From Candidatus Aenigmatarchaeota archaeon (lineage in GTDB: Archaea; Aenigmatarchaeota; Aenigmatarchaeia; QMZS01), in assembly GCA_016932615.1 (NCBI GenBank), contig JAFGCN010000027.1, positions 1 to 64,000 on the forward strand: DNA of 64,000 nucleotides, given 5' to 3'. The translations under genes and the position numbers were made by a program. Numbering within the stretch: the first letter of the stretch is position 1; every line of letters starts with the position of its first letter. The notes under the pieces were generated by a model, which was not told where the DNA came from, ran no database searches, and worked only from the letters and a program-made list of their open reading frames with translations. Below, one piece after another: positions 32,761 to 40,612 of the stretch.

Positions 32761-32776
32761 AACTGCAAACAGTTTT
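32759..32776 (+). terminator. Hairpin overlapping the secY stop codon
   Basis: AAAACTG-CAAA-CAGTTTT is a perfect 7-bp stem with a 4-base loop that begins within the TAA stop codon and ends in T-rich sequence. It may end the secY transcript. Confidence 0.45.
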
Positions 32777-32847
32777 ATCATTTAGGGCATCTTCACCTTC
32801 GGTTCGACACCCTGAAAGGGCCGACACCTCCAAAAGAAGCAGATTCG

Positions 32848-32868
32848 AAAAAGCCCCGGGCTTTTTTT
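32848..32868 (+). terminator. Intrinsic-terminator-like hairpin after secY
   Basis: AAAAAGC-CCCGG-GCTTTTT followed by more T residues: 7-bp stem, 5-base loop, T tail. The A/T stem with G/C top and T-run is a classic terminator form. It lies 90 bp past secY and before the next plus-strand gene. Confidence 0.55.
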
Positions 32869-32951
32869 AGTAAACACTTTGCCTTGATTCCCCTAAACGG
32901 CCACAATATCAAAAGGATTGAGCAGGGCAAATATCTTGAAGGATATTAGTT

Positions 32952-34304
32952 ATGGCTCCTGATTTGCGCGCTCTGGCAATTGTTGCTGCCATCATTTTCC
33001 TGCCAGCGGCAGCTTTGGCTGTGGACACAGGCGCGCCTTATTTTCAAAATCCTTCTTCTGCAGGTTCCTGTATTGACGTGCCCCTGACAGTGGACGTAGA
33101 GGAAAGGTGCAGGATGAATCGGCTTGAGGCAAGCCCAAGGGTTCAGGGCGGCTGCGTCGTTGGGTATGACTGTGTTTACCCCTCCAAGGTTGGCTCTGTT
33201 GCAGGAAACAGCGCAAACTTAACGGTCCTTTCAATTGAGCCCTGTCTTGAAATCTCTGTTGTTTCAAACATCAGCCGCATTTTGGAGGAAATGAAGGCAG
33301 CAGAAGATAGCGGCGACAAGGCGGCTTATGATGAACTTTCCAGGGAGCTTGAGAAGCTAAGCTTATCGGTGGAAGCAGCAAGAGCCCGGTGTATTGCCAA
33401 GCTTCCGGCAAGGCCTTCAGAGGACCCAGACCACCTTCTGGATACCCCGGTGGCTGCCCAGATTAGGGCCTGCGACGCTTTAGAATCGAGAAGGGCGAAA
33501 GTTGCTTACCTTCAGGGCATCCTTTCAGACCAGCAGAAGCAGAAATATTCCGGAGTTTCTCCCGAGGCGATTTCTGCAACAATTGGGCAATTGGAAGCCC
33601 AGTCGGCTTTTCTGGGGGAGGGCTGCAAAGATTTGGAGAAAGCAGGCCTTGGCGAACTTCTGATGGAGGCGGTAGGGGAGAGTACCTCAGGAGCAGGAGA
33701 TATACTTGTCTACTACCAGATGCGCCTTTCCGAGATTTCTGCCTCTAATGAGACTCCTTCTGCAAAGGCAGGGCAATTTATCGGGCTTAAGAATGAAACA
33801 AATCAGCTGGCGGCACTTCTTGTGGAAAAGCAGGGCCAGGTCAATGTCAGTGAACTCCGCCCCCTTGTAAGGAAAATTTCCGTAATGCAGGGGGCAACTG
33901 AGGTGGAGGGCATAAGAGTTTATCCTAAGGCAGGCAGCATTGTTTTCAGGGCGAATGGGCTTCCCACTGCAATAAGGTACAACCTTTCTGGAATATTCCT
34001 GGATTCTGAAGGCATTTACGCCAAAATTGATAATATTACGCTTAATGAGGGTAAGCTCTTTGCAGAGGGAGTGGAAATACGAGTTCTCCCTTCACAGGTA
34101 ACAAGAAAGCTTGGCATTACGCCAAAGGAAATGCGGGTCGTGCCCAGGGGGGAAGGTCTGGCTTACCGGCTCACTCAGGAAGAGAGAGGAAAATTCCTGT
34201 GGCTTTTCCCGGTAGAGTATGAAAGGATAATCGAAGCCAGTGCGGAAAGCGCAAGCGTAGTGGCTAATAACGCCCCCTGGTGGTCAGTATTTGTAGTAAA
34301 ATGA
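32952..34304 (+). CDS. Secreted protein with coiled-coil and beta domains, unknown function
   Basis: A 450-residue protein. The signal peptide (residues 1-23) ends AALAVD. Residues 35-90 contain six cysteines. Residues 95-290 are mostly helical with heptad-like Leu and Glu patterns (ISRILEEMKAAEDSGDK and YDELSRELEKLSLSVEAARA), suggesting a coiled coil. Residues 300-425 look beta-rich (IRVYPKAGSIVFRANGLPT). The C-terminus is hydrophobic (WWSVFVVK) but too short for a membrane anchor. No family is recognised. Its promoter would be the AAATATCTTGAAGGATATTAG region. Confidence 0.6.
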   Translation: MAPDLRALAIVAAIIFLPAAALAVDTGAPYFQNPSSAGSCIDVPLTVDVEERCRMNRLEASPRVQGGCVVGYDCVYPSKVGSVAGNSANLTVLSIEPCLEISVVSNISRILEEMKAAEDSGDKAAYDELSRELEKLSLSVEAARARCIAKLPARPSEDPDHLLDTPVAAQIRACDALESRRAKVAYLQGILSDQQKQKYSGVSPEAISATIGQLEAQSAFLGEGCKDLEKAGLGELLMEAVGESTSGAGDILVYYQMRLSEISASNETPSAKAGQFIGLKNETNQLAALLVEKQGQVNVSELRPLVRKISVMQGATEVEGIRVYPKAGSIVFRANGLPTAIRYNLSGIFLDSEGIYAKIDNITLNEGKLFAEGVEIRVLPSQVTRKLGITPKEMRVVPRGEGLAYRLTQEERGKFLWLFPVEYERIIEASAESASVVANNAPWWSVFVVK

Positions 34305-34331
34305 AGCAAATAGGTTTTAAGGGCCTGTGAG

Positions 34332-34640
34332 CTAAATGTAGGTTTTAAGCTTCTTTTTGAGCGCCGGCTCAGGGTAGAAGCCGACAATCTGGTCTATTAG
34401 CTTTCCGTCTTTGAAGACAAGGATATTGGGAATTGACCTTATCTCGTACTCACCTGTCACCTCGGGGTTTTCGTCAGTATTCAGCTTTCCAAACTTTATC
34501 TCGGTAATCTCTCCAGACAGATTTTCAAGAACGGGGCTGAGCATCTTGCATGGAGGGCACCATTCGGCAAAGCAGTCGACAACAGATACGCCTTCCTTTA
34601 CGAAATTTTTGAAGTTTTTGTCCGTTACTTCTTTTATCAT
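34332..34640 (-). CDS. trxA: Thioredoxin
   Basis: A 102-residue thioredoxin. The redox motif is WCPPC (about residues 28-32) where most thioredoxins have WCGPC. Other hallmarks are VDCFAEWCPPCKMLSPVLE, given in parts as DCFAEW and PPCKMLSP, the conserved cis-proline in SIPNILVF, and GFYPEPALK at the end. It reduces protein disulfides in the cytoplasm. The gene starts 2 bp before the stop codon of rpo10 downstream on the same strand, so the two are likely in one transcript. Confidence 0.92.
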   Translation of the reverse strand: MIKEVTDKNFKNFVKEGVSVVDCFAEWCPPCKMLSPVLENLSGEITEIKFGKLNTDENPEVTGEYEIRSIPNILVFKDGKLIDQIVGFYPEPALKKKLKTYI

Positions 34641-34641
34641 C

Positions 34642-34836
34642 TTATACCTTAAATTTGGCTATTTCCTTGATGTTGTCCGAGTGCGTAAGAAATGTTGTTC
34701 TGCAGCAGTATCTTTTAAGCCCTATCTGGTCCATGACCTCTCCGGGCTTTTCTCCATTCTCGGTCTTTTTCTTGTAGTCAGACCAAAGATGGCCGATTAC
34801 TTTTCCGCAGGTGAAACATCGAACAGGTATTATCAT
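34642..34836 (-). CDS. rpo10: RNA polymerase subunit Rpo10 (N)
   Basis: A 64-residue subunit of archaeal RNA polymerase. MIIPVRCFTCGKVIGHLW has the N-terminal CFTCG zinc ligands, and KRYCCRTTFLTH the CC pair, the standard Rpo10 signature (CxxC...CC). It holds Rpo3 in place. In most archaea it is in one operon with L13 and S9; here it is divergent from L13, whose start is about 100 bp away. An open frame extends upstream to 35220, but this is only the reverse frame of L13; the start at 34836 is clear from conservation. Confidence 0.93.
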   Translation of the reverse strand: MIIPVRCFTCGKVIGHLWSDYKKKTENGEKPGEVMDQIGLKRYCCRTTFLTHSDNIKEIAKFKV

Positions 34837-34936
34837 TAAATATACTTGGCTAAATAATTTAAAAAGGCATTTTAGCCCCTTTAGCTTTCCAAAGCCGTGG
34901 AAAACACCATTAAAAGCTTTTCCTCCATATAATGAA

Positions 34937-35356
34937 ATGAGAGTTATAAACGCTGAAGGGTGCGTCCTTGGGAGGATGGCCGTTGAAGTGGCAAAACTTG
35001 CCCGTTCCGGAGAGGAAGTGGCAGTCGTAAACGCAGAGAGGGCCATAATTTCAGGCGCAAGGGATGCGGTTTTCCATAAATATGAAGTAAGGAGGCACAG
35101 GGGTTGCCCTGAGCATGGCCCTTTTTTCCCAAGAGGCCCTGCAGAGATAGTTAGAAGGTCGGTTAGGGGAATGGTCCAGATAAGGTCTCCTGAAGGAAAA
35201 CAGGCCTTTTCAAGAGTCAAGGTTTACGTTGGCGTCCCTGAGGAGTTCAAGGACAAAAAACTGGAGGTTTTCGGGAAGACCGCAGATAAGATAGACTGCG
35301 AGTTTGTCCTTATCGGCGAATTAAGTAAGCATTTGGGTTATGATTATGGCAAGTGA
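34937..35356 (+). CDS. rpl13: 50S ribosomal protein L13 (uL13)
   Basis: A 139-residue protein starting MRVINAEGCVLGRMAVEVAK, with the conserved GRMA segment, VVNAERAIISGARD, and RGPAEIVRRSVRGMVQ, in parts FPRGPAEIVRRSVRGM. It begins assembly of the 50S subunit. The open frame extends upstream to 34811 but the conserved N-terminus begins at 34937. Its last 17 bases overlap the start of S9, indicating translational coupling. Confidence 0.93.
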   Translation: MRVINAEGCVLGRMAVEVAKLARSGEEVAVVNAERAIISGARDAVFHKYEVRRHRGCPEHGPFFPRGPAEIVRRSVRGMVQIRSPEGKQAFSRVKVYVGVPEEFKDKKLEVFGKTADKIDCEFVLIGELSKHLGYDYGK

Positions 35357-35738
35357 AATCTTCGTTGGCAAAAGGCGTTTGGCAGTTTCAAGGGTAAAGC
35401 TTACCCCCGGAAACAAGAGGATTGTCCTTAATGACAAGCTCCTTGAGGCCTACCCGAAGACAATTCAGCTCAAGATTCAGGAGCCGCTTATAGTTATTGG
35501 TGAAGATGGCTTTGACATCAGGATAAACGCTGCAGGAGGCGGAATAATCTCCCAGGCAGAGGCAGCAGCCCAGGGCATTGCCCGTGCAATTGTCTCCCTT
35601 AAAGGGGACGAGGCAAAAAAGGCATTTTTGGATTATGACCGGGCTCTCTTGGTTCAGGACCCCAGAAGGGCCGAGCCGCACAAGCCCTCCAGGTCAAAGA
35701 AGGGAGCCAGGCGCCACAAGCAGAGAAGCAAGCGATAG
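35346..35738 (+). CDS. rps9: 30S ribosomal protein S9 (uS9)
   Basis: A 130-residue protein that contacts the P-site tRNA with its C-terminal tail. Evidence: VGKRRLAVSRVKLTPGNKRI at the N-terminus, INAAGGGIISQAEAAAQGIA in the middle, and the C-terminal RSKKGARRHKQRSKR, whose final arginine is the P-site contact. The ATG at 35346, in the context TTATGGC, is chosen over the ATG at 35340. It overlaps the end of L13. Confidence 0.93.
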   Translation: MASEIFVGKRRLAVSRVKLTPGNKRIVLNDKLLEAYPKTIQLKIQEPLIVIGEDGFDIRINAAGGGIISQAEAAAQGIARAIVSLKGDEAKKAFLDYDRALLVQDPRRAEPHKPSRSKKGARRHKQRSKR

Positions 35739-35786
35739 TTTAGCCAATTTGTAGAGATGGGCTTTTGAACTTTTTTTAAATAAGTT

Positions 35787-38700
35787 ATGGAATCTGAGGA
35801 TAAAAGCTATGACCCAAAAATTGTCGAAAAAAGGGTTTCTCTGGCGTGGAGTGAAAAGAAAGTCCCCGAGAGCATAGTTTCCTCAAAAAGGGAGAAAAAA
35901 TTTTACCTTCTTGACGGCCCTCCTTACGTAAACGCCCCGGCTCACGTGGGACACGTAAAGACAACAACCTTCAAGGATATCTGGGGAAAATTCAAGTTCA
36001 TGCAGGGCTATGGCGTGTGGTTTCAGCCGGGATTCGATTGCGGCGGGCTTCCAATTGAAAACAAGGTGGAGCAAAAGCTTGGCCTCCGGTGCAAGGCAGA
36101 TATCGAAAAGGCGGGAATCGGGAAATTCATTAAGGAGTGCAGGGTTTTTGCCAGGGGGCACGAGACCGAATGGCTTGACCTCTACAGGAAAATCGGCGCC
36201 TGGAGGGGATACGTCGAGCCGTACCTGACTTCTGAAAATTACTACCGGGAGAGCGGCTGGTGGACAATAAAGAAGATTTTCGAGAAGGGGCTTTTGGCGA
36301 GGGGCGAAAAGCCGACCTTCTGGTGCCCGCACTGCGAGACCGTGCTAAGCGGCTATGATGTTACCGACTCCTACAAGGAAATCGAAAGCCCTTCGATTTA
36401 CATTAAGTTCAAGGCCAAGGGAAAGGAAAACGAGTTCTTCCTTGCCTGGACTACCACCCCCTGGACGCTTCCTGCCAATGTTTCCCTGTGCGTCCACCCG
36501 GACGAGACTTATGTAAGGGCTGAAGTGGGCGGCGAGATTTTCATAATGGCAAAGGACCGCCTTGACCTTCTTGAAAATTTGGGGTGGGGCTACAGAATCT
36601 TAGAGGAGTTCCCTGGAAAGAAGCTTGAAGGAACCCCTTACGAGTCGCTTATTGACATCCCAATCCAGGCGGAAATAGACCACCGCGTAATTCTTTCGAT
36701 TCCTTTGATGAAAAAGAAGGTGTCCGGAAAAGTGGCTGCCAAAAAGGAAACTGCGGCAGACGAGGAGACACAGTTTGGCCACCTTGTTGACATAAGCACC
36801 GGAACAGGAATTGTCCACATCGCCCCCGGGCACGGTGAGGAGGACTACCGGATTGGAGAGCACTATGGCCTTTCGTCAATCTCCCCGGTTGATGAGGCGG
36901 GAAAATTGTCTGAAGGCACCGGAAAGTTCGAGGGAATCACGACCGACGAGGCGAATGTCTCAGTTTTGGATTATCTGAAGGAGAAAAACGCGCTTTTCCA
37001 CAGCGAAAGAATCGTCCACTCGTACCCGCTTTGCTGGAGGTGCAAGACCCCGCTTATCTACAGGAAGACCAAGCAGTGGTTTTTGAAGCTTGATACGATT
37101 AGGGACAAGATGCTTCACGAAAACAAGTCTGTGAGGTGGCTTCCTTCATTTGCCGGCGAGCAATACCACAATGTCGTAGCGTCTTCCCCTGACTGGGCGA
37201 TAACTAGGCAGAGGTACTGGGGAATTCCTTTCCCTCTCTGGGTCTGCAGGGATTGCGGCAGGATGAAGATGATTGGAAGCGTCGAGGAACTGAAGGAAAA
37301 TGCAGTTTGCAAAGTGCCAGACGACCTGCAGCTTTCAGTCGACTATGTTGATGGCATTAAGTTCAAATGCGAGTGCGGAGGCGTTATGGAAAGGGAGAGG
37401 GAAGTTATGGATGTATGGTTTGATTCAGGAATTGCCCCCTGGGCATCTATTGGTTACCCTTACCAGAACAAGGATCTGTTTGAGAAGATGTGGAAGGTGG
37501 ATATGATTACGGAAGGGATAGACCAGATAAGGGGTTGGTTTAATTCCCTGATGGTCTATTCGGTTGCTACCTTTGGGGAGGGATCTTACAAGGCAGTTGG
37601 GCTTAGTGGCTGGAACCTGGACGAGAAGGGGGAGAAAATGTCGAAATCCCTTGGAAACGTCGTTTGGGGGAAAGATGCATACAATGACCTTGGGGCTGAC
37701 ATCCTGCGGCTATATGTTTGCTACACAAATGCCCCCTGGGAGGCACAGAGGTTTTCGCTTGAGGAAGCAGGCCAACTCAAAAATACCCTGAACACCCTCT
37801 GGAACCTTTCGGCTTACCTTGAGACTTATGGCAGGAAAATCGAGGGCGGAAATGGTGTGGCGCTTGAAAATATCGCTGACCTTTGGCTTGTTTCAAGAAT
37901 CAACACCCTGGTCGAGGAAGTAACTGACGACCTGGAGAACTTCCGGTTTCACTACGCGTCAAGAAAGCTCATGAAGTTTTTGATAAACGACTTTTCGCGG
38001 CTTTATGTGAAGCTTGTCAGGAGCAGGATTGCAAAGGAAGAGGAAGTCTCCTGCGCCTTCCAGTACGCTCTTATGCGGCTCGTAAAGCTTCTTGCGCCTT
38101 TTGCCCCGTTTTTGTCAGACGAAATCTGGATGAGGTCATTTGAGGGCTCGGTCCATATGTCAGAGTGGCCGGAGTGTGACAAAAAGAGGGTTGACAAAAA
38201 GCTCGAGGAAAGCTTTGAGCTTGCCAAAGAGATAACCGAGGCGATAAACGCCGAGAGGCAGAAGAATGGAGTGGGCTTAAGGCACCCGGTCCTGAAGGCA
38301 ACCGTTTATGGAGGAAAAAACGTAAAGGAAGCGGTCAATCAGACCAAAGAAATTGTGCTTACTTTGTCAAACCTGAAGAACGTGGAGTTTACGGAAAGCG
38401 ACAATGTCGAGATAAAGCCGAACTTTGCAACCCTTGGAAAGAAATTCGGAAAAGACACTCAAGCTGTTGCAAAGCTGATTTTGGCGCTTACTTCAAGCCA
38501 GGTCAAGGACGAAATGGACCTTGGAGGATTTAAGGTGGAAAAGTCTGACCTCATAATCAGACAAAAGCCGGTTGAGGGGACAACCTTTTCTGAAGGGTAT
38601 GTGGCACTTGACCTGACCGAGACGCAGGAGCTTAAGGAGGAGCGCCTTTTAAGGGAGCTTGTCAGGGAAATCCAGAAGGCAAGAAAAGACGCGGGGCTAA

Positions 38701-38873
38701 AGGTTTCCGACAGCATAGCACTGGGACTTGAGGACAAGCCGTTTTTGAAGCGGTTCGAGGAGGAAATAAAGGAGGAAGTCGGGGCTTCTTCAGTGAAATA
38801 TTCCGTAACTGACGGGAAGGGCTTTGGGGAGTACAAGGACCTGAAAGTCGGGTTTGGGTTTAAGAAGGCGTAG
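35787..38873 (+). CDS. ileS: Isoleucyl-tRNA synthetase
   Basis: A 1028-residue class I synthetase. The HIGH-type signature is in DGPPYVNAPAHVGHVKTTT (about residues 37-56), and KMSKS in DEKGEKMSKSLGNVVWGKDA, given as GEKMSKSLGN (about 613-622). The editing domain with WTTTPWTLPANVSL and the GHGEEDYRIGEHY block lies between. Zinc-ribbon cysteines occur as CPHCE, CWRCKTP and CRDCG. The DCGGLPIE segment is the IleRS form of the amino-acid site. It is eukaryote/archaea-like (extended C-terminus). S9 ends 48 bp upstream. Confidence 0.95.
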   Translation: MESEDKSYDPKIVEKRVSLAWSEKKVPESIVSSKREKKFYLLDGPPYVNAPAHVGHVKTTTFKDIWGKFKFMQGYGVWFQPGFDCGGLPIENKVEQKLGLRCKADIEKAGIGKFIKECRVFARGHETEWLDLYRKIGAWRGYVEPYLTSENYYRESGWWTIKKIFEKGLLARGEKPTFWCPHCETVLSGYDVTDSYKEIESPSIYIKFKAKGKENEFFLAWTTTPWTLPANVSLCVHPDETYVRAEVGGEIFIMAKDRLDLLENLGWGYRILEEFPGKKLEGTPYESLIDIPIQAEIDHRVILSIPLMKKKVSGKVAAKKETAADEETQFGHLVDISTGTGIVHIAPGHGEEDYRIGEHYGLSSISPVDEAGKLSEGTGKFEGITTDEANVSVLDYLKEKNALFHSERIVHSYPLCWRCKTPLIYRKTKQWFLKLDTIRDKMLHENKSVRWLPSFAGEQYHNVVASSPDWAITRQRYWGIPFPLWVCRDCGRMKMIGSVEELKENAVCKVPDDLQLSVDYVDGIKFKCECGGVMEREREVMDVWFDSGIAPWASIGYPYQNKDLFEKMWKVDMITEGIDQIRGWFNSLMVYSVATFGEGSYKAVGLSGWNLDEKGEKMSKSLGNVVWGKDAYNDLGADILRLYVCYTNAPWEAQRFSLEEAGQLKNTLNTLWNLSAYLETYGRKIEGGNGVALENIADLWLVSRINTLVEEVTDDLENFRFHYASRKLMKFLINDFSRLYVKLVRSRIAKEEEVSCAFQYALMRLVKLLAPFAPFLSDEIWMRSFEGSVHMSEWPECDKKRVDKKLEESFELAKEITEAINAERQKNGVGLRHPVLKATVYGGKNVKEAVNQTKEIVLTLSNLKNVEFTESDNVEIKPNFATLGKKFGKDTQAVAKLILALTSSQVKDEMDLGGFKVEKSDLIIRQKPVEGTTFSEGYVALDLTETQELKEERLLRELVREIQKARKDAGLKVSDSIALGLEDKPFLKRFEEEIKEEVGASSVKYSVTDGKGFGEYKDLKVGFGFKKA

Positions 38874-38982
38874 GGATTATCGGGCTTAAGGCAGAACGTT
38901 TTTATGAATCATTGAGCAGTGCGTCGATTGCACTCCAAGCCACCTGGCTTTAAGGGTTAAATAGTATCCGGTTTCTAATTAT

Positions 38983-39744
38983 ATGGCGGAAAACAAAACC
39001 TTCAATGGAATAAATGTGACCCTGGTCGAGGATAAGGAAGAGATGACAAAAGTTGCAGCAGAGATTATCCTGGAAAGGATGAAATCAGCAAATCCGCTAA
39101 AGCTGTTGGTGCCGACAGGGACAACTCCCGAAGGGGTTTATGAGCTTTTAAGCCGGCAGGGCGCAGAGGTCCTTTCCAATGCCATTTTTTTCAATATGGA
39201 CGAATACGGCCATCTGGAAAATGGGGTTTTCAGGTTTGTTTCCGAAGACCACCCGGCATCATACAGAAAATATATGAATGAGCGATTATTCTCGAAAATT
39301 GCCCCCCGGCCAAGGCATTATTTTCCGGGAATCGAGAACGCAAAGACGCCCGGCCATTACGATGAATTGATTGAAAACCTGGGAGGGATTGACCTGTGCC
39401 TGAATGCTATGGGCGAGGATGGGCACATCTTTGGATTTAATTCCCCGCCCGAATCGGGCTTTGGCTCTGTGACAAGAATGGTCAAATTGACCGAAGACAC
39501 GCAAAGCGTCAACCAGGGCTTGACGGGGCTGGAAACGCCCAGCCACGCTGTCACGGTTGGCCTGAAAACGGGGATGGCTTCAAAGGAAATCCTGTTTTTG
39601 GTGTGCGGGGAGAGAAAGGCGGATATTCTCCGAAAAGTCCTGTATTCCCCTGAGCCCACAGAAGAAATTCCAGCCACGATACTTGCAAAACACCCCAACT
39701 GCCACTGGATTGTGGACAAGGCAGCGGCCAGCAAGCTTAACTGA
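38983..39744 (+). CDS. Glucosamine-6-phosphate deaminase / 6-phosphogluconolactonase family
   Basis: A 253-residue sugar-phosphate isomerase fold protein. Features: LVPTGTTPEGVYELLSRQG (phosphate loop), FFNMDEYGHL with the catalytic Asp, and the later LNAMGEDGHIFGFNSP, equivalent to the G-x-DGHIAFNEP of NagB. SHAVTVGLKTGMASKEILFLV is the C-terminal family signature. Members convert glucosamine-6-phosphate to fructose-6-phosphate plus ammonia, or hydrolyse 6-phosphogluconolactone. The GED-for-GxD form and the NSP-for-NEP change leave the exact activity open; NagB-like is more likely. Confidence 0.78.
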   Translation: MAENKTFNGINVTLVEDKEEMTKVAAEIILERMKSANPLKLLVPTGTTPEGVYELLSRQGAEVLSNAIFFNMDEYGHLENGVFRFVSEDHPASYRKYMNERLFSKIAPRPRHYFPGIENAKTPGHYDELIENLGGIDLCLNAMGEDGHIFGFNSPPESGFGSVTRMVKLTEDTQSVNQGLTGLETPSHAVTVGLKTGMASKEILFLVCGERKADILRKVLYSPEPTEEIPATILAKHPNCHWIVDKAAASKLN

Positions 39745-39776
39745 AGGGGCCCTAAGTCAGCAGAGCAAAAAGAACG

Positions 39777-40442
39777 TTATTGCTTTTCATTGATGACAAA
39801 CCATTCACCTTCGCTAATCACTTCAATCTTATTGCCAATAATTTTCAGCGCGGAATTATCGTCAAGCGCATAGATTTTTCTGCTTATTTCCTGCCCGACT
39901 TTTTCTATGTTTTCTTTCCTCACTTTCTTGAACCATTCGGAGTTCAGGTGCGGCAGGAAATAAAAATCTACGAAATTCAGGCCCTTTAATTCTTCGGTTT
40001 CCAGCATGTCTTCTTCAAAGAGCTCTTGCGATAGCTTTAATGACAGGTCGGGGTTTGTCACCATGCTTCCGGCGCTAAGGCCGACATACACCTTATCCTT
40101 CAATAGTTCGGGCAATGCCTTAGCCAAGCCGGACTTGTTCAGCCATCTCATCAGGTGGTAGGTGTTTCCGCCTTCAAAAAACAAAACGTCCGCCCTTTCC
40201 AGGCTTGGCTTCCAGATGGTTTCATCGACTGCCGAGATGTCAGTAATCTCGATGGCCTTGAAATTCAGTTTTTTCAGGTTAATCAGGTCGGCAATTAGCC
40301 AGCTTTTGTCCCCGGCTTCAGCATTGCTTGCGGTTGGAATAAAAACAAGGGTTGTTTCTTCTGGTCTTTTGCCAGTCATTTCAAACAGGGCACTGGCGAT
40401 TGAATCATTGGTAAGCCCCATTGATGTCAGCAACAGTTTCAT
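39777..40442 (-). CDS. Peptidase S51 family (dipeptidase E-like)
   Basis: A 221-residue class I glutamine-amidotransferase-like fold. The nucleophile serine is in YVGLSAGSMVTNPDL (S123), and a preceding FFEGGNTYHLMRWL block holds the oxyanion region. PHLNSEW carries the catalytic-type histidine. Family members cleave Asp-X dipeptides; many archaeal members have unknown substrates. The gene is convergent with the NagB-like gene and lies before an intergenic gap with nothing else visible. Confidence 0.8.
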   Translation of the reverse strand: MKLLLTSMGLTNDSIASALFEMTGKRPEETTLVFIPTASNAEAGDKSWLIADLINLKKLNFKAIEITDISAVDETIWKPSLERADVLFFEGGNTYHLMRWLNKSGLAKALPELLKDKVYVGLSAGSMVTNPDLSLKLSQELFEEDMLETEELKGLNFVDFYFLPHLNSEWFKKVRKENIEKVGQEISRKIYALDDNSALKIIGNKIEVISEGEWFVINEKQ

Positions 40443-40612
40443 AATATTAGGTGGGGGAGGTATTAAAACTAACCTGAGGGGAGGTGGTGAAGTTTTTGCA
40501 GACCAAAAGCCGGCTTAGCCAAAGGACAAGGGAATTTGGGAGAGGCGAGGGTGGGCTGCTAAATTCTGGAGTAGGTCTTCGTTAATACAGCTAAGATGTA
40601 AACGGAGTGTTT

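Noticed and set aside
32780-32830. TTCGGTTCGACACC as a tRNA T-arm after secY
   Set aside because: No matching acceptor, D-arm or anticodon arm is found upstream.
34837-35220. Upstream extension of the rpo10 reading frame
   Set aside because: Rpo10 starts at the conserved MIIPVRCF; the extension is the reverse frame of uL13.
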